DNA from: Capitulum mitella
Taxonomy: Eukaryota > Arthropoda > Thecostraca > Pollicipedomorpha > Pollicipedidae
Assembly (NCBI GenBank): GCA_030062745.1
Contig: CP099840.1
Location: 32,577,101-32,641,100 of the forward strand
DNA: 64,000 nt
Direction of reading: 5' to 3'
Below are positions 35,169 through 44,477 of the stretch, piece after piece. The notes below the pieces were generated by a model, which was not told the DNA's origin, searched no databases, and saw nothing but the letters and a program-made list of their open reading frames with translations. Both the position numbers and the translations under genes were made by a program. Within the stretch, counting starts at the first letter, position 1, and every line of letters begins with the position of its first letter.

Positions 35169-35420
35169 TTGCTGCTGTTGTTGCTGCTGTTGTTGTTGCT
35201 GCTGGTGCTGTTGCTGTCGCTGTTGCTGTTGTTGTTGCTGCTGTTGTTGCTGCTGCTGCTGCTGTTGCTGTTGTTGTTGTTGTTGCTGCTGCTGCTGCTG
35301 TTGCAGCTGCCGATGCTGGTGCTGTTTCCAGTAGTCGATGCTGGGTGGCGGCGGTGTCGGCTGGAGGATGGACGCCGGACAGCCGCCCCCCGTCTCCCGG
35401 CGCGGCCGGTTGGACGTCAT
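10746..35420 (-). CDS. MBD5: MBD5/MBD6-type MBD + PWWP protein (six-banded family), eight coding exons
   Basis: The CDS is complement(join(10746..10824, 11247..11359, 11799..11902, 12480..14232, 16548..16621, 20413..20542, 22774..22897, 34777..35420)), 3021 nt, 1006 aa. Every junction is GT-AG and keeps frame. Order: polyQ tract (about 38-117), MBD (about 199-256) with PDGW, VYVSPSG and the CKCGIECP cysteine cluster typical of MBD5/6, basic CNHRRKR motif in exon 3, low-complexity exon 5 with (PPE)n (about 512-532) and a second polyQ (about 704-733), a VKRARDH basic patch, PWWP GDLVWG..GSWPGQ (about 919-935) and VWVRWFGD (950-957), and an acidic helix FEEALQEALLAVESQRKQ at the C-terminus. In known relatives (human MBD5/6, Drosophila sba) the MBD does not read methyl-CpG but contacts the PR-DUB complex (BAP1/Calypso-ASXL) that removes H2A ubiquitin; the product is presumably nuclear. 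The start is the first ATG after an in-frame TGA. It sits tail to tail with HIGD1. Confidence 0.93.
10960..11180 (+). repeat. Dispersed repeat (copy at 37990-38215)
   Basis: Shared with the 38-kb copy: GACCTGG(C/G)CGGGTCACTG, CGTCATCTC, GTCCCTCCGGAGCAA and CAGCTTAGAATC(T/C)GA(C/T)GC. It lies inside the intron between MBD exons 7 and 8. The similarity runs for roughly 200 bases. Non-coding. Confidence 0.75.
11247..11359 (-). CDS. MBD5: MBD5/6-like coding exon 7: second half of PWWP domain
   Basis: The acceptor TTCTGCTGTGTTTCAG and donor GTAAGC flank 113 nt. The exon encodes TCDPSKVWVRWFGDHTMSLQ followed by ARSKLRKFHDNSTTKNK. VWVRWFGD is the aromatic core strand of the PWWP domain. Frame is kept on both sides (phase 0 in, phase 2 out). 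Confidence 0.92.
11799..11902 (-). CDS. MBD5: MBD5/6-like coding exon 6: first half of PWWP domain
   Basis: The acceptor is CCGTCGACAG and the donor GTGAGC at 11798. The first two bases complete Glu. The exon encodes DGADQTLLAGDLVWGSNHGL and GSWPGQIIERTDVQ. GDLVWG and SWPGQ are the start of a PWWP fold, as in the C-terminal part of human MBD5. Confidence 0.93.
12480..14232 (-). CDS. MBD5: MBD5/6-like coding exon 5: long low-complexity exon
   Basis: This 1753-nt exon runs from the acceptor TTGCCGCAG to the donor GTACGG at 12479 and encodes residues 325-908. Non-repetitive islands are PSFLDDPSGYLARQTQLLND (about 434-453) and a Gln/hydrophobic stretch AGQIILPSGQVILTQPLQ through LLLPNGTLL (about 622-669) that resembles glutamine-rich activation segments. 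Between them lie Pro/Ala/Glu repeats including (PPE)n. A polyQ/His tract follows, then a QTQTPP repeat and a basic patch VKRARDH near the end, a likely nuclear localisation signal. The islands may be the functional parts; that is an inference. Confidence 0.87.
13006..13095 (-). repeat. MBD5: Coding CAG/CAA/CAC tract (second polyQ/His, MBD exon 5)
   Basis: It encodes about 30 residues of Gln with scattered His (SQQQQHQQQ...). It lies between the hydrophobic Gln-rich island and the QTQTPP repeats. Confidence 0.9.
14994..15346 (+). repeat. 18-bp minisatellite
   Basis: About 19 units of the form CCTCCGTCCCGCTC(C/T)GGT, with variants such as CCTCCGTCCCTCTCGTGA. It lies in the intron between MBD exons 4 and 5. 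It produces open 6-residue-periodic frames on both strands, which I do not regard as genes. Confidence 0.93.
16072..16335 (+). repeat. 66-75-bp tandem repeat, about four copies
   Basis: The phrase GCCCGTCA followed by GCAGCCGGGGCC recurs at about 16092, 16158, 16232 and 16298, each preceded by GAGCCG(A/C)GGCCGCGCC. Spacing is 66, 74 and 66. It lies just downstream of MBD exon 4 in the gene's direction. Confidence 0.88.
16548..16621 (-). CDS. MBD5: MBD5/6-like coding exon 4
   Basis: This short exon of 74 nt lies between the acceptor CTTTCGCAG and the donor GTGGGG at 16547. Its first two bases complete Asp with the G from exon 3. It encodes VPPTFQEQRCNPHNNPFFRE and HMLQ, and runs in phase 0 into exon 5 (AMEQMGLRHQLQQEQH). 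Confidence 0.85.
16830..17115 (+). repeat. Short degenerate repeats GGTGA(G/A)TCACGG and GGTGACCCGGCCCC
   Basis: Two adjacent simple arrays: GGTGAGTCACGG variants at 16870-16975 and CTGTTGTGACCGGCGG/GGTGACCCGGCCCC units at 17030-17115. Low complexity, intronic. Confidence 0.6.
17475..17889 (+). repeat. 41-42-bp minisatellite, about nine copies
   Basis: The unit is GGCTGCTGTCAGTG(G/A)CCC followed by GGCCACTACAGACCGCCACC and GGGG. Full units begin at 17511 and 17553 and continue to 17889; a degenerate copy precedes at about 17475. Copies are near identical, so the array is young or homogenised. It lies between MBD exons 3 and 4. Confidence 0.94.
20413..20542 (-). CDS. MBD5: MBD5/6-like coding exon 3: CNHRRK basic motif
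   Basis: It starts after GACCCGACAG in phase 0 and ends AGGAAAG before GTGGGC, phase 1. It encodes VITRPRNGVGPGSGDQDG, a short linker and TKTCNHRRKRADLERRRASR. The CNHRRK patch follows the MBD in human MBD5/6 as well, which supports the exon order. Confidence 0.9.
22774..22897 (-). CDS. MBD5: MBD5/6-like coding exon 2: second half of MBD
   Basis: The acceptor is CCGTTGCAG and the donor GTAACG at 22773. Its first base completes Ser (AG+C), restoring YVSPSG across an intron of about 11.9 kb. The exon reads PSGFSLTSVEEARQYLRTA, then GTCKCGIECPIFVEKSFNFD and PK, the diagnostic MBD5/6 half-domain with its Cys cluster and FNFDP end. Confidence 0.95.
23455..23600 (+). repeat. About 63-bp tandem repeat, two to three copies
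   Basis: TCTGACCCCGGYCCNG, AGGCCGACAGCCG and GGACCTGACCCTCAGGTC recur. It is close to MBD exon 2 in the first coding intron. Confidence 0.75.
24556..24563 (+). promoter_or_regulatory. Possible TATA box inside the MBD intron
   Basis: TATAAAAG within GCGCTATAAAAGGCGG is a consensus TATA box surrounded by very GC-rich DNA, which makes it stand out. No supported coding exon follows on the + strand. It could be a chance match or the promoter of a non-coding RNA. Confidence 0.3.
25455..25565 (+). repeat. About 40-bp tandem repeat, three copies
   Basis: Units contain GGCCGCAGCTCAC followed by CCTCTCCGACCGG variants. Intronic. Confidence 0.75.
28200..28292 (+). repeat. About 45-bp tandem duplication
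   Basis: GACCGACCTGACCTAACCCC and GGCTCTCGCAGGC appear twice in a row with small changes. Intronic. Confidence 0.7.
30088..30101 (+). repeat. Poly-C run
   Basis: Fourteen consecutive Cs. Such runs are also prone to assembly error. Confidence 0.8.
30217..30235 (+). repeat. Poly-G run
   Basis: Nineteen consecutive Gs 115 bases after the poly-C run. The true length may differ from the assembled length. Confidence 0.8.
32486..32534 (+). repeat. (GGC)n microsatellite, about 16 units
   Basis: A perfect trinucleotide run, (GCC)n on the transcribed strand of the MBD gene, lies in its 11.9-kb intron about 2.2 kb from exon 1. Confidence 0.95.
33536..33579. repeat. (TA)n microsatellite with inverted flanks
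   Basis: About 22 TA units are flanked by TTGTGTACA on the left and TGTACACAA on the right, so the whole can form a long hairpin. Confidence 0.95.
34777..35420 (-). CDS. MBD5: MBD5/6-like coding exon 1: polyQ N-terminus and first half of MBD
   Basis: It encodes residues 1-214 plus two bases, with a GTGAGT donor at 34776. After a short Pro-rich start (PTPPPPSIDYWKQH) comes an approximately 80-residue Gln tract broken by His, Arg and Pro, then a Ser-rich linker and the MBD start PDGWNRVTSNGLVVYV. The Gln codons mix CAG and CAA. An in-frame TGA 36 bases upstream of the ATG supports this start. A weak acceptor (GGCAG near 35462) suggests the exon may carry 5'UTR. Confidence 0.88.
35070..35309 (-). 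repeat. MBD5: Coding CAG/CAA tract (polyQ of MBD exon 1)
   Basis: It encodes about 80 residues that are almost all Gln, with occasional His, Arg and Pro. The mixed CAG/CAA codons argue that selection or age, rather than recent slippage alone, has kept Gln. Confidence 0.95.
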
Positions 35421-35784
35421 CAGGATCAGGTGGCCGTGGCCGTCTCCGGGTCACGCGCACCCTGCCGACAAACGAGCCCTGCGTCACGCACTGTCCCCGG
35501 CTGAACATGCCGGCCTGGACGACAGAACCCAGAGAAGCCACCGTCAATACCACAACCCAGGCCTCTGTAACACCTACAACTGAAATCGAAACTACCGAAT
35601 ACCAAGGGCAACGCCCCTATCTAACCAAGAATCCGCTCTATGAGACCGGGCAGACCTGGGACATGTCATAATGTACCCGTGATGTATCTGCCTGCCTCAG
35701 CACCTAAGCAGTCCACAAACCAAACCTGGAGCACAAAGTAACGCAAGGCCTGACTTTTAAGCCGTTTACCCTGGCACTAACTGA

Positions 35785-36449
35785 TGTACTTCGCCGCCTT
35801 CCAATGCGGGGGGGGGGCGTTTAACACCCCCCATCCGTCTATCTCCAGAACCAATAACCCAATTTGGCTGATCCAAACGGCAATCGTCCGCAGCGAACCG
35901 TGCGATGAACCGCGCGACCCTGCGGCATATACATTTTTTATTTTTGTGACGACACAGGCGAGGTCAGATATCCAAAAGTGACCCCTTTTCCAGAGTTACG
36001 CAGTCGCGATGAAAAGCAAACCGAGACTGACCTTTGCACGGCAATAAGTCCGACAGCCTGATGTCATATTCCGAGTGTCACCTGACCCAAGGTCACCAAA
36101 TGGCAAGGTCACAGTTTGGGTCAAAACTGACATCCGTGGTGAAGGGTCACCCAATGCATGTTTTCATGGCTATCTGACATGGAGATTCTAAAACATATAA
36201 TTTCAAAGAGCTATGGGCAAAGGCAGTCTTGATGTGTCCCATTATCCCATAATCCCATAAAAGCAGTCCAATGGTCCCAATTACTGTGCAAAAGCAATCT
36301 TGTAACATTTTACAGTCCGAAGTCGGAGTAACATGAGCACGCTAATGACTTCCATCTGACACTTCTGGATGAGCCTGCAAATTAATTTGGCCCAAAGCTA
36401 TATAAACCAAGAAGAACGCTCCGGTCCGAAAAGATGTGGCCACGGCCAT
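35785..36449. other. Non-coding region upstream of the MBD gene
   Basis: No gene is seen. A run of nine Gs (about 35809) and several TGACC/GGTCA motifs (36050-36140) occur. The promoter of the MBD gene should lie between about 35460 and here, but no TATA or clear initiator is apparent. Confidence 0.5.
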
Positions 36450-37625
36450 TTGACTGCAGCGATTGCCGCGACGTCATTGAGGATTTGGCGGCCGGTTGGT
36501 CGTCATATAACACGCATAGATGGTGCTAAAGATCGCGGACTATTAGTCCAATGTGAATGGTTCAAGTCTCAAACCGATGCGTGCTGACGTCCTTATACCT
36601 TACATCCAAGACAACGAGGCTGCACAGGCAATGGCAAAACACGGCGGGCAGCAATGGCTGCCTGTCGACTGGTCGGCGGCCGTGGAGCTCACGTTGAACT
36701 GCAGTAATACCGCGACCTGTGACACCAATGCGCACATGCACGATCTCAAACTGAGTTATGATGTATTCTCCGCGTATAAGAGCCATTATCGCGTAGTTTA
36801 GATCCAAAACGGCGATGAATGAGCAGGTAGCAGGGAGCCGAGCACGTACAAATGTATGTGAATTTCCGATGCTAATCGAAACCAATTTGCACATGTCAAG
36901 GTAATACCAAAAAACGACTGCAATACGCCGAAAGCTTGAAATCGAGATGAGTCTGAATGGATGAAACCTGGGAATATTTCGCTCGATACATGCGGGGCGG
37001 ATTTTTGGACCGTACCGACCGTACTGGCAGCTCGTAATGACCTGTTACCAGCTGCCGCTACGGCGGTGTCCAAAAATCTACTCAGCATGTATCCAGTGTA
37101 ATATTTCCAGGTTTCGCCAATTCAGAATCATCGTAATTCCAACCTTTTGACGTTGTTTTAGTTATCGTGGCATGTACAAATCGGAACCGAAATTACCCTA
37201 CATTTGTACATATTCGACTCCCTGCTAGCCGCTCATACTTCGGCGACTGGCTGTAAACTTCGTGATCATGTTTCTGATACGCGGAGAATACACCACAATT
37301 CAGTCTGAGACCGTGCCTGAATGGAACGGTCTCAGAGGCTGCATTATCACTGCATTTCAACGTGGGCTTCAAGGCCCGCGACCAGTCGACAGGCCGCCAG
37401 TCGTCGCTACCCGCCTGGCATCGGCGATCGGTTACGCAGCCACGTCATCACGGCTCTGCTGTACAGAGAAAACAGCACGCATCAGTTTGACGCCTCAAAC
37501 ATCTACATTAGAATGACAGTTCGCGATAATTAGCACCATTTACCCGTGCGCTCTACGGCGGCCGATCCGCAGCCAAATCCTCCATGACGCCACCGCGGCT
37601 GCTGCGTATTACTTTTAGCGAAAAC
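36450..37625. mobile_element. Inverted-repeat (fold-back) element, about 475-bp arms
   Basis: The left arm (36450-36925) read on the - strand matches the right arm (about 37140-37625) read on the + strand. Shared phrases include GAGGATTTGGC, GATGCGTGCTG, CTGTCGACTGGTCG, GAGACCGTGC, AGCAGGGAG and GTACAAATG. Arms are diverged and the 200-base spacer has no coding capacity. A related single arm lies at 6300-6600. Likely a non-autonomous DNA transposon. Confidence 0.75.
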
Positions 37626-37989
37626 TGCATCCGATCTGTCACGCTCTCCGCCCCATGTCACAGAAGGTGAGCGCACCTCCCCGATTACGCCCGCACTGCA
37701 CATTTTCGCAGAACGTTGCACAACGTTGCAAAGGCCGATATCTCTACATCGGTCACGCCGAGCGTCAAACAGACGCCACCAGTTCACACGCTAAGGTGAA
37801 ATCTGCATAGCAATGTCAAAGGCAAAACTATACAAGATGCTGCATTGTTGCATGCGTGCAGTACGTTCCAAGACAATTCGATAATCACTCTGTCCTTATC
37901 CAAAAATCGGTTCATTCGGGTCTTGTATAAAACGTATTCTCATTGGACCCGGAAAGGGGAAGATATATATTTGACCTACGAAGACTTGG

Positions 37990-38215
37990 CATCCGACATG
38001 TGCCTGGGTCCCGATGGAATACAGGTTATCCCGGTCTTGTATGCAATCCTTCGCTGACCTGGGCGGGTCACTGCGTCATCTCAGTGAGGTCGTGTCCCTC
38101 CGGAGCAAAGCCGCGCTCAGGTGACACAACACTTCCTCTGGTCAGCTTAGAATCCGATGCAAAACGAAGATAACTTGCATTTCATCGCGATCCAGACACA
38201 TGTCTGCTTAGCGTG
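37990..38215 (+). repeat. Dispersed repeat (copy at 10960-11180)
   Basis: Same orientation and order of motifs as the copy in the MBD intron, with perhaps one change in six. Non-coding. Confidence 0.75.
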
Positions 38216-39014
38216 AGGTCCGGGTTGCTCTATAATGAACTTTCAAGTCATGCTGATGTTCACTGCAAGCCAGACACCATGCATGGTAAAACCATTGACA
38301 ATAAAGCGGCAAAGTAAAATTAACATCGAATGGTAAAGCATAGCTGTCTTAATGACGTCGTAGAGACGTGACCTATGATGACCTCGCAGCCTCGTCCCCG
38401 AACTTTTATCAGTATATGCACCACTGATGCAGAAAAAGGTACGACAGATAAGACGCTGCGTTGATTCGTTTGGGAGATATACAAAAATCGGCAAGAGGGA
38501 GAGGGTTAAATGCCACTCCCCAACCAGCCAATGGCAAGGCATCTCTATTCCCGTGCCATAACGTTGGGTGCCTTCCCGAATGGCAAAGGAGGGGGGGGGG
38601 GGCTATTCTCTTCCCGAGATCTCGAGAACTACCCGTCCGATTTCAATGCAAAAAAAAAAAATGACAATCGATCCGCAATGGCGTAAAATGAGTTTTTATA
38701 AAAACAAGATTTCAAAATGTTGAAAAGGATGGATACAAGGGGTCCAAATTGGGAAAGGACGTTTCTTACCTGCTACAACTCCACTGCTTATCGGTCGATT
38801 TTGATGCAATTGGCATGAATTGAGAGCTAATCGATGGGACTTTTCCCACTGGCCCATGCCTTTGAGCTTTGAGGAAATTCATAGGCGTTCAAGGGTTTAG
38901 GAAATGGGAGGAATATTTCTTTACAACATAACTGACATAAAAACGATATATTTTTTCGTTTTTACACGTCATGTTATACTTACGAAGTACCCATCGTATC
39001 ATATCATATAGCAT

Positions 39015-39985
39015 AATGTTGGCACAGGCGACGCCGGCGCCATGAAAAAGGGAATGCCATGGTCGTATTTTATCAGGTCAACTTACGACCATTGACATCA
39101 ACTGACCTCGAATGACCTTAGTTACAAGGAATGACCTTGAATTCACTGCGCAGGGTTTGAAGCGTTTTAAATAGCTCAAACTGACTGCTTTTCTAATAAT
39201 CATGTATATGACCGTCGTAGCTGAGGCCACGGCTCCGTAACCCGACCTGACATAGGCGTCCGAAATATTTATATAAAACCAAACTGGCTTTTGACATGGA
39301 TCTGACCTTATCAAGTGGCCTCGGATCAACAAAAATACTTCCGCATGTTTGCCCAGTTGTGTATCTATGCACTCATATAAAGTCTCAGCTTCTACCTCCA
39401 CAGCTGGATTTTTGGCAGCAATTTTTCTTTTGCCTTGAACAGTGCCAAATATGGCCTGAGATGCTTCTCAAAAATCTGGCATAGACATAATCTCCAATCA
39501 CGGACACGATAAAATTATAATGTTGGCACAGGCGGCGCCAGGGGTATCAAAAAATGAAAGGCATAGTCGCATGCTCATCAGGTCAACTTGACTTTTGTCT
39601 TTAAGTGACTTGAAATGACCTGTCACATGGAGCGGTCTCGATTCCATTTCAAAGTGTTTGAAAACGTCATCAGTCATCCCAATTGACTATATTTCTAAAA
39701 GTCGTGTTATCGGCGTCGTATTTTAGGTCATGGTTCCATGACCCGACCTGACACAACGGCCAAAAATTCTTACATAAAACCACATTTTGACTTCTGATCT
39801 GGACCTGACGTCGTTAAGTGACCCCAAATCAAGGAAAACACATTTGAATGTTTGCCGAGTTATCTGTCTATACACACCAAGAATGTTTAACTTAAATCTC
39901 CCCGACTGCACTTTTGACAGCACTTTTTCACGTTCAACTGCGCCCAATATGGCCTGATATGCCCCTCAAAAATTCTGGCCTGGCT
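39015..39985 (+). repeat. Direct duplication of a roughly 470-bp repeat
   Basis: Copy 1 begins AATGTTGGCACAGGCGACG at about 39015; copy 2 begins AATGTTGGCACAGGCGGCG at about 39519. Both run through TCAGGTCAACTT, AACCC/ATGACCCGACCTGAC, GTTTGCC(C/G)AGTT to AATATGGCCTGA and CTCAAAAAT. The copies differ at many sites, so the duplication is old. Confidence 0.8.
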
Positions 39986-40606
39986 CCGCTCCTGGGCACG
40001 GTGAAGCGGCTTCAAAAACTCGGGAAATGGCGTGCAAAAAAAAACGGAGGGTGGTTTCTGAAGCCCTTCTCCATACGGGAACGAAATTAACAAAGATTAC
40101 TCTGGATCGTAAATAACCCTTCTTAAATGTTCTTCCATTCTGATCCTTTATCAAATCCGATAAAATCCTTCTAAAAATGGCGCTGACATGCATATTACAT
40201 CGAACAGAAAAGAAAAATGAACATCACTTCTAATTTCCTGAGTCAGAGGCATTTCAACTTGTCTGGACTTTTAAAAACACACATCAATGGTGTGAAAGAC
40301 TAACTGGTTTTGTTTTCAGCACTTCCCGTTCTTTTCACGTCTTCTGCAGACAAGCATTGGTCTGCGCAGGCTCGTGACTTCACACAATGACTTTAAATGG
40401 GCCACGGCTAAATAGGACACGGGAAAACCGTGAGAATTCGCTGTGAACCTCAGCAAGTGCAGTTTTCAGCTGGTCATTTCCAAACCTCATGTGATGAAGA
40501 ATGGAACAAAACGCGCGCGTGGGTTTATCTTTTTGCTACACGATGATGATGCCACACGATGAACTTACAGGAGACCTAGGATGTCATGCAGTGTTGGAAA
40601 CCTGGT

Positions 40607-40690
40607 TTTTCTTCCTCGTGTCGGAGTACAGATTCTCTTTTAGAGAGTTTTTCTTCCTGGTGTCGGAGTACAAGTTCTCTTTTAGAGTAT
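40607..40690 (+). repeat. 42-bp tandem duplication
   Basis: TTCTTCCT(C/G)GTGTCGGAGT, ACA(G/A) and TTCTCTTTTAGAG are repeated twice. Confidence 0.85.
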
Positions 40691-42083
40691 AAAATATCAT
40701 GCGTTTATGTGGGAAATATGGACTACCTAGGTGCTTTGCAAGCATATGTGGCCAGCAGAGGCGGATCCAGCGGACCCGTTTGGGGGGGGGGCAAATCAGT
40801 TTTCTAGGTCTACATCGTAGGTCAGCGGAGTCGGTGACCGCGGGGGGGAGGGGGAGGTGGAAGACCGTTGGCCATGGGTTTGGAGTGTACTTCAGCGGCC
40901 GACTATGGATGGTAATCCATTAACCAAGGGGGGGAGGGGGAGACGCTAGGCAACTTCAAACTCTGCTTGAGTAGGAATACCCGTGTCTTTTTGGGGAGAA
41001 GCAAATGACCATTTTGGAGTACAAAATTTATCATCGAGTATAAAATTTTTGGTGTTCCCTGACACCAGAAAACGGGAGCTTTCCTACACTCCACTGGCAT
41101 GACAATGTCTTGCCAGCGGATTCTGGTTTCCGTTGGATCCCATGTGATACAACCTACAGGACGGCTTTTGAGCGCCCCGGAATGACTTGACAATGAATGG
41201 AGACTGAAACTCTCATTACAATGTTGACAGCGATACCGACTACTCTATGCCCCTCTCCTGCGTCAGTAGTCAGCCACTAACCGCTTGATCTAGATAACCT
41301 CGTTCAAGGTAAGGACCCAAATGCGGAGGTACTAGGCAAATTTTCGGAGAGATCAGAGCAATCGTTGTGGATGAATATACAAAAAACCTAAGGGAGTCAA
41401 AACTATAAACAAAACCTGACCCTATCCGAGCCAGGGTTAAGGATGGGACATTCTCTTTCTGACAATATACCACCTCGACCGACTTTTCATAACTACAATT
41501 GGTTCACCTGAAGAATGCCACTGACGACATCTTCAGACCTGTTTTCTTAAACAATGCCTGAAAGGATTGAAGCGTAGTAAACTAAAAACTAAATTCTTTA
41601 CTGGTCTTTTTAAAAAATAATAATTCTATGTATGCCTGACATCATAAAATACAAACATGTTGCAAAAGTTCAATGGCCTCCACCCAATTGTGGCATTCCA
41701 CAAGATCCAGAAAAACGATGCAGTTACAAAGGACATGGGAAGAATCTCTGGGAAATTGTAACAAAACTCCACACGCATAAAAGTTAGCAGCATACTGTAA
41801 ATCAAAATTGGCTCCCAGAGATACAGTCCACAAGCTACCTATATCCGCCCACAACGCATGTTACTTGTTGCCTTGTTACTATGCCAAATGGCAACATGTT
41901 ACATGTTACATGTTACCTTGTCTTGCAGGAAGCATTTTCGTCCTTTGCGGGGCATGGGGTCTCAGGCGTCCCCTGTTATCACGAAAATGAAAACTGGTCG
42001 GCGACAGAGGAAATCGGAAAACTGGGCTCAATATTCCTTGTCCTACTAATAAATATGCATACTGTGAACGTTTCATTAATTCG

Positions 42084-44477
42084 ACCTCTGACTGATCAAA
42101 CAAAGGCTTCAACCCTGAGGCTGATTAAGTGTTCCACCTGACCTATTTGGTGTCATCCCCTCTTGATATCCTCTGTGAAAACTTGTGCAAAATCATGCAA
42201 CATTTTGTCATGCCACAACAATGTATTATTATATAATGCCCATGTACATATATTGCACATCTTGTTGCCATTCCAAATAATGGCTGCATGCTTCGGAACA
42301 TCTTGCTTCATTTGCCTGGGCTTTTAACCTTAAACAGAGTTGTAGGCACTCTCCCACAACTGGGGAGGCAAACAAGTATTTTGGGAGAATTCTTTCCAGC
42401 CAATGTCCACAGGATCAATGTTAAATTTCAAGCACTGGGGAAGGGGTTAGGGATGCTGCCCCTGCCCCACTTCATGCACCCCTGACCTTGAGAAATATCA
42501 CTGGCCTTGTGTATCAGCCTCTCACAGGTTTTGGGAAATCTTAGATCACCTTGGCAAACAGGTCACAACTGGAAAAACAGCTACACAAGAAATGTTCAAA
42601 TTCATAGCCATCATGTAAAAATGTGGAAAACTCAGGCAATGGAAATTCCAGAATGACCAACCAGGTACAACTCAAGTTTCAAAGAATCCTAAAAGAGGCT
42701 TCTGAGGTCCCGTCACAATGTACAGATTAACAGTTGAAAATTCAACCTTGTATGGAACTGTTCCACACCATCTTCTGCATGGTAAAATGGTGAAATGGTC
42801 TGAAATGATGCCTGACAAGTGTACAACAGTTTGAAACAAGCCTTGTCTCAGTCCTCAAATGACATGCTGTTTGGTTACCCTGAGTTTACTCTTAAAATGT
42901 ACCAGCTACACACAAACCTAGCTGTCACTTAGCTGTTGCACATGCACTCACCATTCCTGCCAACAATGTTTCTCTCCCTCCACACACACACATTCTGCCC
43001 ATTGCAAATGCTGACTCCTTTCTTTCTGGTAGGTACTGCTGCTTCCTCTATCAGCTTTTAGCTGAATTCTAAGCTTTTACAGTTTCCCTTTAGCTGACCT
43101 GACTGCTCTGAGAGATGAAATCCTGTTAGACAATTTCATCAGGAGAGCTGTGTGGTGTTTTATTGGCATGAAATGCTAATGTAAAAGGAAATCCATTTGA
43201 TTTCAACCTTTAAATGCAAAACAAAACTAGCACAATCACCAAAAAATGGCAACTTCTTGCACTGTCCCATGTAAAATGACAAGTGGCACCTTCTATGCAT
43301 CTCCCAGTGTTCTAGCAGCTGAAATGTTGCAATGTTAATCATCCCAAACACCACACATGTATCACTTATACATTATTAAATATACATTACAAAAACTGTA
43401 CATTATTAAATATGGTGTGCAGGATTAAAATGTTGAGCAGACAGTATGACTTATCTAGCACTGCTTCACTGCCTAGCTTCTTCATTTCTAGGTGGCAGAC
43501 ACTTAAGACCATACAAAACACAGGAAAACACAAATGCAAATGACATATATCCAGAACCTTTAAGCAACCACCCTATTTAACCTATTTCTGTGGTCCTAAT
43601 GCAATACAATACTTGATCTGTTTAATTAGTTAAAGCTTTCTACATCATACACACTGTACTCCATGCATGAGGAGCTAATTTCTGTTTGTGATTAAACAAT
43701 GATTACATTAAATGCCCTGTGGACAGCACAAAATTCAAATGACATGAAATGGTTAGTAGGTAAAATCAAATTTCCCTGTGCTTCAATCAACCTTCCCCTG
43801 TTCTCCCAACAATGCTGTAATGCCACAGAGTAGCATCCAGATAAGTCTTTTAAATAATGACCAAAAATGTACTTTTCCAAAATGTAAATTTTTTTAAAGC
43901 ATACCACAAATTGACCCAAGACCTTTAGAACATCCTTGAAAGTGGCAATATCAAACAGAAACATAGATTTTCAACAGAATTTTAAGCTCCACATTCACTT
44001 GTGAGCACCTAGATGGAACAGTGAGACCAAGACAAAGTGAATGCTGCAAATAGTGGTATCTGGCCATGCAGAAATAAACACAAACCTGCACACATACAGG
44101 CCTGATCCAAGTATTACAAACAACACTCAGCTGCCTTCCAAAACTCATTATCACCCTTTCCTTTGGATGAAAAGGCCCAAAACTTATCTAGAGCATAGGA
44201 AAAAGCAAAACACAAACAAACATAGACAAGGTCAATCACATGCTGGCATGGATTCAAATGACGTAAAGTTATGTCTGCAAGTCTGCTGAAAGGTTTAGAC
44301 CACAAACCATGGCACCTACCACATACATCAAAGTGTCATGACGATGATTTACCAGTCCTGAATGTGGCAAAACCCTATTGCCAGGTCATGGTCCTTGCTT
44401 CATGTTACATGTGGCATTCTACATGGATATGAACACAACCTTTTCTTGACCAAGCCAAGAAAGAATCTGAGCAAGGA
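42084..44477. other. CpG-depleted block
   Basis: I count only four CG dinucleotides in this 2.4 kb (at about 42294, 42711, 44262 and 44342); 42713-44261 has none. Sequence just after 44477 has ordinary CpG frequency, so the right edge is sharp. No gene is recognised; TG/CA content is high. Confidence 0.85.

Larger units (their letters stand above)
9500..35500. other. GC- and CpG-rich compositional domain covering the MBD5/6-like gene
   Basis: CG, CCGG and GGCCGG are extremely frequent in exons and introns alike, interrupted by more balanced patches (about 10400-11700, 26100-29700, 33200-33650). Flanking DNA on both sides is far less GC-rich. Many overlapping long frames here are artefacts of stop-codon scarcity. 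Confidence 0.8.

Noticed and set aside
35082..35504. PolyLeu, polyAla and polyVal frames over the CAG tract
   Set aside because: They are the other frames of the polyQ-coding repeat.
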